This document shows, piece by piece, positions 10,165-21,640 of a DNA stretch of 64,000 nucleotides. The number at the start of each line of letters is the position of its first letter. Positions within the stretch are counted from its first letter, which is position 1. Source of the DNA: Xiphydria camelus (taxonomy: Eukaryota > Arthropoda > Insecta > Hymenoptera > Xiphydriidae); NCBI GenBank assembly GCA_963678675.1, contig OY783198.1, positions 11,666,580-11,730,579 on the forward strand. The letters run 5' to 3'. The position numbers were made by a program, and so were the translations under genes. The notes below the pieces were generated by a model. The model did not search any database and had not been told where the DNA came from. It saw only the letters and a list, made by a program, of their open reading frames with translations.

Positions 10165-11807
10165 AAAGGTAAGTTAGCGCCGGACTATAAACAATCTTAA
10201 TGAATTATATTTCAAGAAATTGCTCGCAATTTGCTCATCAAGAATATAAAATTGCTCTAGTGGGAGCAATTATGAAAAAAAGTTATTAAACAATTTCGTA
10301 ACAAACACTAATTTGATGATTTCTAAGTTATCCAAGTACGAACGGGATCTTTTTTGGGCTCAAAAAATTGCTCGCAATTTGCTCATCAATAATATAAAAC
10401 TGCTCCAGCGGTAGCAATTATGAAAAAAAAGTTATTAAACAATTTCGTAACAAACGCTAATTTGACGATTTCTAAGTCATCCGAGTACGAACTGGATCTT
10501 TTCTGGGCTCAAAAAATTGCTCGCAATTTGCTCATCAAGAATATAAAATTGCTCTAGCGGGAGAAATTATGAAAAAAAAGTTATTAAACAATTTCTTAAC
10601 AAACAGTACGAACGGGATCTTTTCTGGGCTCAAAAAATTGCTCGCAATTTGCTCATCACTGCCCCACCTTTTTATTTGCGTTTTATTAACGTTTTTGGCA
10701 CTAAAAATAATAATTAAATTTTCGACGTTTCGGAGGCCTGGGAAAACGACAGTAGCGCCGCTAGTTTTGAAACATGAAACTAACACCAGTAAAAACGGTT
10801 CTCAATCCAAATCTGAAATAACAGTTCCTAAGAAGGACAGTTCCGCTGAAAATGGTAATAAAATCTGAGATATCAGCCAAGTTAGCGTTGTAAATGTTCT
10901 TTTCACTTTACAATATTACCACATATAAAGAGAGTCTTACTTGTTTATACTTGTTTTAAATCACATCGGATGCTCGAGAGAGCTTTGACGATGGAAAAGG
11001 AAAAATGCGAGCTCCTCAATTGCCTTGTGTTAACGTTACATGCAATTTCTTTTTTGCTATATACTGTTTTTTAATCGTAATAAAATAAGGACTTTTTACG
11101 AAGCACATTTAACAAGATAATAGACTTATAAATATGTTCTACTCTAACAAGTAAGAATCTCTTTATATGTGGTAATAATGTAAAAGTGAAAAGAACATTT
11201 ACAACGCTAACTTGGCTGATATCTCAGATTTTATTACCATTTTCAGCGGAACTGTCCTTCGTAGGAACTGTTATTTCAGATTTGGATTGAGAACCGTTTT
11301 TACTGGTGTTAGTTTCATGTTTCAAAACTAGCGGCGCCTGCTGTCGTTTTTCCAGGCCTTCGAAACGTCGAAAATTTAATTATTATTTTAATGCAAAAAA
11401 CGTTAATAAAACGCAAATAAAAAGATGGGGCAGTGATGAGAAAATTGCGAGCAATTTTTTGAGCCCAGAAAAGATCCCGTCCGTACTTGGATAACTTAGA
11501 AATCGTCAAATGAGTGTTTGTTACGAAATTGTTTAATAACTTTTTTTTCATAATTGCTCCCGCTAGAGCAATTTTATATTCCTGATGAGCAAATTACGAG
11601 TAATTTTTTGACCCAAAAAAGATCCCGTTCGTATTCGGATAACTTAGAAATTATCAAATTAGTGTTTGCTACGAAATTGTTTAATAACTTTTTTTTCATA
11701 ATTGCTCCCGCTAGAGCAATTTTATATTCTTGATGAGCAAATTGCGAGCAATTTTTTGAGATATAATTCATTAAGATTGTTTATAGTCCGGCGCTAACTT
11801 ACCTTTG
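10165..11807. mobile_element. large fold-back element with tandem arm repeats
   Basis: Ends AAAGGTAAGTTAGCGCCGG and its complement. Each arm is about 700-750 bp and contains a tandem series of an approximately 150-bp unit marked by AATTGCTCGCAATTTGCTCA (starts near 10217, 10366, 10517 and 10637 on the left). The arms have different numbers of units. The central loop lies at about 10925-11160. No transposase motif is present. The architecture resembles Foldback-type elements, whose arms consist of tandem repeats. Confidence 0.85.
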
Positions 11808-11829
11808 CTCCCTTTGGTACATAGCTTTA

Positions 11830-12328
11830 CCCAAGTAGCAAAAGATATTTATCAGACATCCACAAGATGTCTATATGTATGTCTAATTAATGACATCTAT
11901 ATTTGGTATAAATGTGGTTGAAATCTAGATATAGACAGCGCGTAGATGTCTGACAGATATCCTAAGTTGACAAGAATAGATATTCTATAGTAAATATAAT
12001 GATATTGTTTAAAATTAAAAGTTAATACTATTAAATGAACTTAATTATAAAGCTCTATATTAGTCTTCTCGGCCTTTAATAAAAATAGAGAACGAGAAAA
12101 CCCTCTAGAGCCTTGCAATTCATTTTTTAAAATAATATTAATGTTATATTTTATGAAATTATTATATTTACCACAGAATATCGATTCTTGTCAACTTAGG
12201 ATATCTGTCAGACATCTATGCGCTGTCTATATCTAGATTTCAACCATGTTTATACCACATATAGATTTCATTTACTAGACATATAGACATCTTGTATATG
12301 TCTGACAGATATCTTTTGCTACTTGGGT
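11830..12328. mobile_element. fold-back MITE, nested arms
   Basis: Outer arms begin CCCAAGTAGCAAAAGATAT and end in the complement, flanked by TA. Inner arms CTAAGTTGACAAGAATAGATA (about 11963) and its complement (about 12180-12205) flank an AT-rich loop. The two-level structure suggests one inverted-repeat element inserted into another or a stepwise inverted duplication. Confidence 0.8.
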
Positions 12329-12830
12329 ATGGCTCGTTTTCACCATCTCCATTTTTCTTATATTTTCATCGTCTACAGAAATTCACATGTAGACATTTTA
12401 CCTTTAACTCTAAGTACAATATGTCCGATGGCATACTCCAACTTTTGAATTTCCCTGACATTTGGCCGGAAGTAGTTGGGTCGGTCCTCTAGTCATTCAT
12501 AGTTAGAATTAGTCTTACGAGCCGAGCGAAAAGTGTCAAACGTCTGATCTCCCAGTAGCTGTCAATTCGGGAGATCGAAGCATCTAACCTAGAAATCGTT
12601 AATTTATAAATAATAATATGCCAACAGCGTGCTCCGTTTAGCACGTATACTTGTACGTGTATTCCCGTCGGAGGGATAGTATTACTACAGGACGAGTAGG
12701 TTACAAGATTTTCATGAAGTCTTTGACGGTCTTCTTGTATGTCCCCTTTCATAAGGTGCAAACAGAGAGAATGTAACTCCTGTCGTATATCCCGAAGAAA
12801 ATGAGTCGATGGAGATCAGACAATGTCGAA
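12329..12830 (-). repeat. repeat family A, inverted and partial segments
   Basis: Bases 12330-12420 match 9660-9900 directly with deletions, while 12418-12615 are the reverse complement of 4075-4285 and about 12680-12730 is the complement of part of 3900-3940. With the direct copy that follows, this forms a head-to-head arrangement. Confidence 0.7.
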
Positions 12831-12839
12831 CTTATCACC

Positions 12840-13669
12840 GAGCGCCTATCACTCACGGTACTTTCATTGCAATATGCGCTTTTCGTTTCAACTATTACTA
12901 CTTTAAATAACTTTTACTTCTTTCAAAGTATTTACCTTGTATGAATTGTTTTTCGTAGGAGGAAGCGGTCAATGATTGTGATTAATTGTAGACAAATTAT
13001 TCCTGCGATGATGTTCCAGTTGCAGCTTACATCGTCCGAATTTTAATATATACTTTATCTCTTTTGGAACACCCCTCACCCGAGCATAATCACGATTATG
13101 TTAACGTTAATCGCAGAATAGACTGCGAACTCGGGCACATTATCGAAGTAGTAGTTCGACAAATCGAACTGCCTTTCAATTTTAATAGACGAACTTGTCT
13201 ACGGCGAGCTGCTATTATCGATCGCTGCCTCCTACAAAGAACAGTTCATAAAAGATTATTAGCTTGAAAGAAGTTAGTTATTTAACGCTGGAATGAAACA
13301 AGAAGCGCGTATTGCAATTCATGCACCGTGGGTGATAGGCGTTCGGTGACAAGCCTGACATTCTCCGATGTCCATCGAGCCATCCTTTTACTGACAGGAC
13401 ACGAGCTAGATCCTCTTCGGTTGCACTTGTACGAGATTCCATGTTAGAATAGCGTGAATCTTGATGAAAATCTTCTAACCTACTCGTTCCGTAGTAATGC
13501 TTAATTAATGTCTCTAGAAGTTGAAGCAACAGTTATTGGTAATCGAACACCGATTTTTAAACACTTAGGGAATCTCATCGAAGAAACCCGAATGATTATT
13601 TCGTATCACTTCTACGCATTATTATTTATAAATTAACGATTTGAGGTTAGACGCTTCGATCTCCCGAAT
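12840..13669 (+). repeat. repeat family A, copy 3
   Basis: Parallels 3400-4135 throughout, including GACAAGCCTGACATTCTCCG. It is cut at 13670 by the THAP-carrying palindrome inside the string CGATCTCCCGAAT. Confidence 0.8.
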
Positions 13670-14047
13670 AGACTCCCTAAGTCTTGACGTCACGCGAAGG
13701 GGCGGAGCTTACAAACCTTTCCAAACAAATCGGTTTTACGTGCAAATTGTCCATAAGAGAGTTTTCTTTTCAAGTGTATCGTTAATTTTGACGTAAATAA
13801 GGGTTATGAGCTATATATTTTGGTAAAGTTTGGTCAAACCTAGGATATCCCCAAATATTTTAAAATAGGTAAGCTGTATAATATATTTTTTGCTCCTTTT
13901 AGGTATGTTAGGTTATGAGGTTATATCAATGTTTTGTTTTCATGAACTTTTATAATTTTTGAAAGATACTATTTTCTCAGTTGTGTTTTTAAATGTTTTT
14001 TTAATTATTATTTCCTAGGTTGAGCGGTTTAATGGTCATTTATAACC

Positions 14048-14160
14048 ATGGTGATGTGTTTTATGCCTGATTGTAAACACTACAGTGACCGAAATCTTTG
14101 TAAATTTTTCACATTCCCTGCTGACTTACAAGAGGGAAGGAAATGGATTAACATGATAAG
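14048..14160 (+). pseudogene. THAP-domain first exon, left arm
   Basis: The ATG at 14048 opens a frame starting MVMCFMPDCKHYSD and continuing to KFFTFPADL and a KWINMIR end. This is the N-terminal half of the THAP zinc finger: Cys-x4-Cys, then the F-x-FP block; the distal C-x2-H would lie in a following exon. The frame runs directly into AG|GTAATA, a good splice donor, as expected for a first coding exon. THAP domains bind DNA in P-element transposases and host THAP proteins. No second exon is found in the window, so this is an isolated exon. I favour a transposon origin because of the surrounding terminal repeats. Confidence 0.75.
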
Positions 14161-14743
14161 GTAATATTATTGAATACTCCCAGATAGAAAAGTCTGCCAC
14201 AGGATTAGTGCAGTGCCGCCAATATACCGCCAAAGTTGATGCAGACCTTGTCGAAGCACGTCTTGTCGGTAGAACGTGATATTCCTACCGTGATATTCAT
14301 TGTACCGCAATTCTAAAGATTTTTAATTCCGGCATATTGGAGGTAAAATACATGTATACTCTCAGTACAGGAAGACGATATATAAGGGGTATAGTTTCAA
14401 AGTGTATGATCTCCATGCTTCGTAAGCTAACGATATCTAAGAGGTATAGTTTCAAAGCGTACGATCTCCATGCTTCATAAGCTTACGAAGCATGGAGATC
14501 GTACACTTTGAAACTATACCCCTTATATATCGTCTTCCTGTACTGACAGTATACATGTATTTTACCTCCAATATATGCCAGAATTAAAAATCTCTAGAAT
14601 TGCGGTACAATGCCACGGTTGGAATATCACGTTCTACCGACAAGACGTGCTTCGACAATGTCTGCATCAACTTTGGCGGTATATTAGCGGCACTGCACTA
14701 ATCCTGTGGCAGACTTTTCTATCTGGGAGTATTCAATAATATT

Positions 14744-14858
14744 ACTTTATCATGTTAATCCATTTCCTTCGCTCTTGTAAGTCAGCAGGGAACGTGAAAA
14801 ATTTACAAAGATTTCAGTCACTATAGTGTTTACAATCAGGCACAAAACACATTACCAT
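14744..14858 (-). pseudogene. THAP-domain first exon, right arm, with stop
   Basis: Mirror copy of the left-arm exon, starting at the ATG whose complement is at 14856-14858. It keeps the Cys-x4-Cys and the KFFTFP block, but the CGA arginine codon of the left arm is TGA here, a CpG transition that creates a stop after CKHYSD. The splice donor is also altered (AAAGTAAT in place of AAGGTAAT). It is therefore dead, while the left-arm copy is still open. Confidence 0.75.
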
Positions 14859-15236
14859 GGTTATAAATGTCCATTAAACTGCTCAACCTAGAAAATAATA
14901 ATTAAAAAAAACATTTAAAAACGCTCCTGAGAAAATAGTACTTTTCAAAAATTATAAAAGTTTTCATGAAAACAAAACATTGACATAACCTCATAACCTA
15001 ACATATCTAAAAGGAGCAAAAAATATATTATACAGCTTACCTATTTTAAAATATTTGGGGATAACCTAGGTTTGACCAAACTTTACCAAAATATATAGCT
15101 CATAACCCTTATTTACGTCAAAATTAACGATACACTTGAAAAGAAAACTCTCTTATGGACAATTTGCACGCAAAACCGATTTGTTTGGAAAGGTTTGGAA
15201 GCTCCGCCCATTTTTGACGTCAGACTTAGGCAGTCT

Positions 15237-15712
15237 ATTGAACTACCGCATCGTGCGTCTTCCTGACCGGGATGTACCGCAGGTAGCGAGGGCAAACGGG
15301 ACTTCTGGAAATGCCCGAAATAGGTAAGTACAAAGTACTCGGTCATTCCGGAGGCACTGACTCATCATGCGGCTTCCTAGCCGAAGAGCAACATATCCCT
15401 TCTTGGGCCTGTTACGGTTAATATAATGTTGAATCGTTTACGAACGCTAGTCATTCCATTAAAAAATGCTATACTAAACTCCGCCAATTTTTCGAATCAT
15501 CTGATTGGCAACGGAGAGACTCGAAAACGGAGAGACCTTGACGGCTTATTTCGATCCATCCGTTAATTAACCTTTCTGAGAAAGGTGCAAAGCTGCGAGC
15601 CCATTAGCGGCCTAGATTTTCCGAAAAGTAATATATAGATTGACTGACCGAAACCGACCAAGCCCGGCCGAAGGTAAATTTCAATGTACCTGCAACTGGC
15701 CGGTTCTGGTAT
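15237..15712. other. unassigned sequence after the THAP palindrome
   Basis: Moderate G+C. No recognisable gene, RNA or repeat partner in the window. Confidence 0.4.
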
Positions 15713-15717
15713 AGGTA

Positions 15718-16090
15718 TTTCTCCAACATGGGATAATTTTTATCCTTCCGTGGGGTAACTTTTATCCTTCCAAGGGATAATTTTTATCCTTCCAAGGGAT
15801 AATTTTTATCCTTCCGTGGGATAAAAATACGTCCACTCTCTCTTTGAGTCGAATTTTTAATTCAGGGACATCTGGTATATTTCTCCAACGTGGAATAATT
15901 TTTATCCTTCTGTGGGATAATTTTTATCCTCCCGTGGGATAATTTTTATCCTTCCGTGGGATAAAAATACGTCCGCTTTGAGTCGAATTTTTAAATTAGA
16001 TCAAAAATTATCCTTCCAGGGTTTAAAATTTAACCTTCCTTAAATTAATTTTCATACTTCATAGGATAATTTTTGATCTATTTTACCTTT
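15718..16090. repeat. minisatellite, GGGATAATTTTTATCCTTCC unit
   Basis: Units of about 20-22 bp, each partly self-complementary (GGATAA...TTATCC), form two blocks at 15730-15835 and 15890-15970. The blocks are separated and followed by a longer shared segment (CGTCC...TTTGAGTCGAATTTTTAA), so there is a higher-order duplication. Diverged units continue to about 16120. Confidence 0.85.
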
Positions 16091-16140
16091 CGTACTCAGA
16101 TTATCCTTCTAACAGAATAATTTCTATTCTTTTTTTTTTT

Positions 16141-16579
16141 CAGTGTATGCGGTTTAAGTGTGAAGTTGGCTATGAAAAAATACAATTAAGTCCTCAGTTG
16201 GAAAAAAAAGAAATTACTTTCTGAAGAACCAATAGTTTTTGAAAATTATGGTAACTAGCTTATTTTTATTGAGTTCCTCTTATTCAACAGCTATTAAAAA
16301 CATAAATGAAATCTTATTGAAGCCCGAGGTAAAAGTCGATTTTATGAGTGTGCCCGATGGAAGTTTATTTTTATCGTTTTCATCAGTGGCGAGGTTCACT
16401 TTCAGCGTTTTCATCAATTCTTCCTAACCTCGGATGTTCCCATGTTGATCTCTCAATCTTCTAACTCTTAACATTTCTTCAACAAGTTTATTTTTTCTTT
16501 TAGTTCTTGGCGCATGTATCTATCGATTTGCTTGATATTTATGAGATGCTAACACCCGATTACAAAAATTCCCAATAAG
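16141..16579. other. unassigned AT-rich sequence
   Basis: Nothing recognised; a 62-codon frame at 16239 has no domain. Confidence 0.4.
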
Positions 16580-16824
16580 TAAGGTTACGTGAAATAAACA
16601 TTGAAAAATGGTGGAAACGTGTGGTTGTAAATACGTTTGAAAGCGACGTAATTTTTAGGTCCAGAATGTCCGGGGGCACAACGTGTATTTATCTTATATA
16701 CGTATGAACGGTTTATTAAACGATTTAAAAACGTCAAAAAATTATATCTTTCGTGAAACGTAGGTATTTACAATCACACGTTTCCATCATTTCAACGATT
16801 CAACGTTCATTTCACGTAACCTTA
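16580..16824. repeat. inverted-repeat MITE-like element
   Basis: Arms of about 65 bp, starting AAGGTTACGTGAAATAA and ending in TTTCACGTAACCTT, about 80-90 percent complementary, around a 110-bp loop. Parts of the arm sequence recur in diverged form just downstream (16830-16910). Confidence 0.65.
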
Positions 16825-17384
16825 TTTATCATGTAATCACTTCGAAACGTGTATATAACAACACATTTCTACCATTTATCAACATTTATCTCATGTCATC
16901 TTATTTATAGTTTATACTATAAGCGGATGAGGTTGGAGACATTGTCGGTATACAATGAGAAAATCATAACACGTTGGTCTGTTGAGATTTTGTCGCAGTA
17001 AGTTTATTAACTTTTAAGTATTAAATACTACTGATTTTCCATAAAATAAAATACATAAGAATATTGTACGTTCAATGAAGCACATTTTTTATCAATGTGT
17101 CTACCTCGTAACCTTAGTACTTACCGTATAATACGAGTACATCGACACGTTAAAAATGTCGTATTCGGGCAAATTGAATAGCGCGATGTGGTTTTCAGAT
17201 GGTGTATAAGTATAAAAGAAAGACCAGTCAAGGAAATTGGGAGTCAGCGGCTATGACCGTAAAACTACGATGTATGATCTGACACTGTAAGCTTTAAATA
17301 ACATACCTAAAACAATGAATATGATAGTCGTAGTAGCACTTCTCCCTTAACATATTCACTTTATCCGGCCTGCCGCTACTTACC

Positions 17385-17950
17385 AAAAAATCGGGCTCCA
17401 TCGTATCACGTTTCCCACCTCGTACTATCTAACAAAACTTATTTTCATACCCATACAGTTATCTTTTATCAGAAATCTTGTTATTCTGATTTTATGTAAT
17501 CAGAAGCTTTTCAGGAGCTCAAGAGAATACTCGGAGTGTCTTTTCTCTTGATTCCGGTCAATAATATTTCTAGAAATTGGAAATCTTTAAATACACTTTC
17601 TCTTGATTTAGACCAATGATATTCAACGAATTCCAAGCATATCATTTATCAAAATTAAGGGAAAACGTTCTAAGAGAATTTCAATTTCCAGTAACGTTAT
17701 AGATCGAAAACAGAGGACATGGCACTTAGAGCATTCCGAAATTAGTTAATAGAAAACGCTAACAGTTTCATAGATGGATCTATTGCAGAGAAGTTCGTGA
17801 TTACATGGAATCAGAATAGCATCATTTCTCGTAAAAGATAACAATATAGGCGTGAGAATAAGTTTTGATGCATAATACGAGGTGGGATACGTGATACAAT
17901 GTAGTACGATTTTATTATCAATACCTAAAAATCCTAATTTTGTTTGATGT
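17385..17950. repeat. diverged inverted repeat
   Basis: The stretch 17391-17515 is an imperfect reverse complement of about 17785-17940, sharing CCACCTCGTA, AAAACTTATT and AAAGATAAC-type strings. The middle (17515-17760) has its own repeated CTCTTGATT motif. No coding sequence. Confidence 0.55.
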
Positions 17951-17954
17951 ATAG

Positions 17955-18988
17955 CGGCTGTCAATTTTCCCTTCCATTCCTTTGCGATTTTCGTGAGTGA
18001 ATAACACATCTTTTGAATATTTTTTCCACAAAAATGCTGCATTGCGATGTATAAATGATCACCTAGAATCATTGACAGTAGATCTGTATGCGCAAAAGTC
18101 TTAAGAAATTACGATTATATGTAAATTATAGTAATAGAGACAAGGGTTCATGTCCGAGACAACCGTGCTAACCTATATTTTGCTCTAAATCTGGAAAGGG
18201 GGCTCTACAAACCATAAATGAGGAGTGCGATCGTTGATTGGCCTCACCGCAGGTATGGAAGGCTAGTCAAGAATAGCATTTATTGGTAATATAACTTCTT
18301 GATTTCAAGGTGAGTACGCCCGCCCCTGATTCCAATCAGGAGATATTGGAATTTGGTAATAACAAAAGGAAAAGTTTCATTATCGCCATATTGTAATCTT
18401 TCTTAGCCTACCTTACCCGTTATTAGGAACAATCAACGATGATGCTTTTTGACTATATATGTATAATAATTAAAAACTAATTACCTATATTATTCCGGGT
18501 AAAATAAATGTGGTCTGCCATTGATCAATGGGATCAATTGAATCCGTTTAGAATGTATTGCGCCTGAAGAATATTCAGCGACTTGTAACAAAAGACAGTC
18601 GCGGACTCGCGGATTATTCCGCACTCGGGGATAGAAGACACTCGCGGGCTCGTGGAATTTTTCCGCGCTTTAATGCAAATGGGTTAAGAGGTATGAACCG
18701 ACCTTCCGCATTCCGTCTATCGTGCGACGGAATACCAGACTTTCGTATGGCACGTGCCACTCCTGTAGGCTTCTCATGGTGTCGAAGTGGCGTGGCGGTA
18801 GCGGGAGTCATCACGCCAGTTGCACGTCACCTTTATCTGAATAGCCTCATAGGGACCATACATGACGATTGCTACGCCACCTGATGGCAATAATTAGAAT
18901 TTTTGGGAGTAAATTTTACAAGTGTTCATATGAGAGAAATTTTTAATTATTGAAATATTAATTATTTGGAAAAATAATTAATATCAGT
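17955..18988. other. unassigned sequence
   Basis: Includes a G+C-richer piece at 18580-18880 with an open frame of 108 codons that lacks recognisable domains and is probably chance. No repeats with partners in the window. Confidence 0.4.
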
Positions 18989-19111
18989 ATGCGTACATCA
19001 TATCACGTATGTTGCATTACAAATTGTCGAAATGCCATGAATCATGAAAAACCGTCTAGTGGACAAATTAAATTTTACAAATTCCCCACTGCTAGCGTTC
19101 ATCGGGCATGA
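18989..19111 (+). pseudogene. orphan THAP-like N-terminal fragment
   Basis: The ATG at 18989 opens a 40-codon frame with Cys-x3/4-Cys (HVCCITNCRN) followed by IKFYKFPT, the spacing and F-x-FP block of a THAP zinc finger N-terminus. A TGA follows at 19109, with plausible THAP-like codons (KRDKRM) just past it. The distal Cys-x2-His is not seen. It differs in sequence from the THAP exons at 14 kb, so it is a separate family. Either a degenerate transposase start or a host THAP exon; I favour the former because of the surroundings. Confidence 0.55.
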
Positions 19112-19507
19112 AAGCGTGATAAACGAATGTCATAAGCCTTTGAGACTGTGGTCTGAGCTACAAGCTTTGAGGTTATGGTTACTTTTTGTATTTCGGGATT
19201 ATTTATCTCTTCAACATTGAATGCATGACCTGAGTGATACAGTTTTTGAAGTGAAACTTCTTTACGCTCGGTAGAGTAAGTTCCTCTCTTGGCGAATGCG
19301 ACTGTTTAGGAAAAGTGAAACCGATGGAGGGGAAGAGCCTCAGAAGACGGACAGAGGAGAAAGGGAATATCGAACGCCCCACTCCTTACTCACGTTCTCT
19401 CTCTCACAATCAGCAAGCGTTCGTAAAGCGAAACTACATCGTTTCTCATTTCTCCTGACCCCGTCTCACTCTCTAGCCACGCTCTGTCTCATGCTTCGCG
19501 CTCTTTC

Positions 19508-19814
19508 TAAGTCCCTGTACAGACGGATCGACATGACATCAACACGACACCCGAGCAACATGTCGCTCGAATGTCGCCGCCATATATTGAAATGCAGGTA
19601 TTCACATGAGGCGATATGACATGGAAGCGATACGACAACCGGGCGACATGTTGCCGAGCGACATTTTTCGCCAGGCAACAGTCGCCGGGCAATTTGGTTT
19701 TGTGTCGCCTATGTGTCGCCTCGTCTGAATACAAACGTACGTCGGCTACATTCGAGCGACATGTTGCTCGGGTGTCGTGTTCATGTCGTGTCGCTCCGTC
19801 TGTACAGGACCTAA
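19508..19814. mobile_element. palindromic MITE, GC-richer, about 307 bp
   Basis: Arms of about 75 bp starting GTCCCTGTACAGACGGATCG and ending in the complement. The interior is also rich in short GTCGC/GCGAC motifs, so most of the element could fold. Frames in it are by-products of the palindrome. Confidence 0.8.
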
Positions 19815-19885
19815 ATGGCAAGCGTCAGTAAAGCGAGGACGAAGAAGCATTTCAGTTCTCCTGACGCCACAAAGCGTGTGGTTAG

Positions 19886-20205
19886 AACTATTAGCAGCAG
19901 AACGCACGAGCCGCGAATCGCGGCTGTTGGCGGTCGCGCAGATTTTAATTTATATAGGAATATATGGCAGACAACACACTGGCATCCACGTAACCGGGCG
20001 GATGAGCAGACGCCGGCATCGGACGCAGCGAACGCGGTAACCGCGTGGACTTTCATAGTAGCAGTCACTGCTACTATAGCGACCAACCATCCGCGGCGGC
20101 CATGCCGGCGTCCGCTCATCTGCGCTGGTATGTGGATGCCAGTGCGTTGTCTGCTATACATACATTCCTATATAAATATTCGCCGCTCGTGCGTTCTAGG
20201 CCTAA
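19886..20205. mobile_element. palindromic fold-back element
   Basis: Outer arms (CACGAGCCGCGAATCG... against ...ATTCGCCGCTCGTG) and inner arms (TATAGGAATATATGGCAGAC... against ...GTCTGCTATACATACATTCC) are complementary over about 120 bp each, with the loop near 20030-20090. No coding sequence. Confidence 0.75.
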
Positions 20206-20236
20206 CCGTTTGCACTCGAAGCTAGCTGATAAAAAA

Positions 20237-20425
20237 CCAAAACGTGTGGCCGCCACGCGCGGAAGAAGTGAAACTTCGATACTGATGGGTAGAAAAGAAA
20301 ACAAATAACGTCATCAACAATAGCAATACCATGAAATTTTATTCAGTTCTGTTGATTTTGTTTCCTTTTCTACCCATCAGTATCGAAGTTTCACTTCTTC
20401 CGCGCGTGGCGGCCACACGTTTTGG
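20237..20425. mobile_element. palindromic MITE, AAACGTGTGGCCGCCAC family, copy 1
   Basis: Arms of about 68 bp are nearly perfect complements. The outer 45 bp, ending GAAGTGAAACTTCGATAC, are shared with the element at 42706-42918; the inner arm (TGATGGGTAGAAAAGAAAA) and loop are unrelated to that element. Confidence 0.85.
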
Positions 20426-21286
20426 TTCACTTTTATCTTTATTTTGGCCTTCAGTGGGGTATTTTGATTTAAGATACCCAATTATTCATCTTCTTCAGAT
20501 GATGAACAACCTTTGTCATCGCAATATGTTCGCGGTACTTTGATTCGTACAGATGATTGGTGATGATGTATGTAGTGTTAAATTTTCAGTTTTATTTCTG
20601 TTTCAAAGTATTAGTATGAGGGTATATGCAAAGTCAGGTTTCATTTCTTTGAGAAATTTAACAATTCCTTTTTATTATATCATACTGTATGTTTATGTTT
20701 CTATACATATAATATAATATGTATTTCTTATATGTATTTTTTCGTGTCAATACACTTATGACCTACTTTGCTGTTTTTAGTCAATTATACAGTTCCTTCG
20801 TTTTCTCATGTACCGTGCCACACTTCGCTGTAACTGAGAAAGAAGATTATAGTCCAGGAGAAAATATGAAAATAATAAATATGTTCATTTCCAATGTATA
20901 TGAATTTTGCTTGGTTGCGAATTCTGTAAATTTTTTATTAGGAAATTGCAAAATAGACTCATTATGCAAAAAATATTCGAGATTTTATAAAAAGAACCAG
21001 GGTATCCTTAGCATTTCTGCGTGCATCACTAGTTCACTTACAGATCTTCGTTTGTTTTCAAGTACGACCATTTGATATAACAAATATGTAGGGAAATGTC
21101 GTCAGGGTTGGCTATACTTTTGACTGTTACCCATATCTTCCGTATAAAAGGAATTCTGATAATTATTGCACATTCTTAGAAAGGTCCGGAAAGAAGAAAA
21201 CTTTTTCGAGGTATTATGAATTGGTTGGATGAAAAATTAAAAAGAGAGAGAGTAACGGGTATCTACCTATTACAAAAAATTAAAAA
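20426..21286. other. AT-rich sequence with one unassigned open frame
   Basis: A 118-codon frame (20719-21075, plus) has no recognisable domain and no neighbouring support; treated as probable chance. A short acidic frame at 20484-20562 (SSSSDDEQP) is also unassigned. Confidence 0.4.
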
Positions 21287-21640
21287 TACCGTCAAGGTTG
21301 GCCCTTGCTGTCTAGGTTGGCCCACCGCTGAAAATCGACGAAATATACGCTGTTATGATTGAAAATGACCTGGAAAAATTGAGTGAATGCAATAGAAAGC
21401 CAAATTCGTTTTTTTATTTTATTGAACAAAAGATTACAAGATAATATCTCATGAAAATGTTTTAAATAGAAAATTATTCTGAATCGCAGTTTTGAAAAAT
21501 GAAGTACCGTAATCTGGGGCTACTTCGTCACCCCGGGGTAACTTGGTCACCTGTGATATTTTTTTTGTTTAATTTTTTGTTCAATTTTTTCGTGGAATTT
21601 TAGATCCTTTTCTATTGTTTCAGGTAAGTACTGGCTAAGA

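Larger units (their letters stand above)
13670..15236. mobile_element. giant palindrome: THAP-domain (P-element-like) transposon ends
   Basis: Left arm 13670-14440 and right arm 14480-15236 are reverse complements with scattered differences; the centre is near 14460. Ends read AGACTCCCTAAGTC and GACTTAGGCAGTCT. Both arms carry the first exon of a THAP-domain transposase, each facing inward. The catalytic exons are absent. The element therefore looks like two copies of the 5' end of a P-element-type or other THAP transposon joined head to head, and it could not make transposase. It has inserted into repeat family A. Confidence 0.75.

Noticed and set aside
13670..15236. Assembly artefact from an inverted read chimera
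   Set aside because: The arms differ at many positions, including a nonsense change and a splice-site change, so they are independent sequences; long reads would still be welcome.
18558..18884. 108-codon frame in a GC-richer piece
   Set aside because: No recognisable domain and a competing frame on the other strand.
20719..21075. 118-codon frame in AT-rich DNA
   Set aside because: No domain, no conserved partner, no splice or start context that supports a gene.
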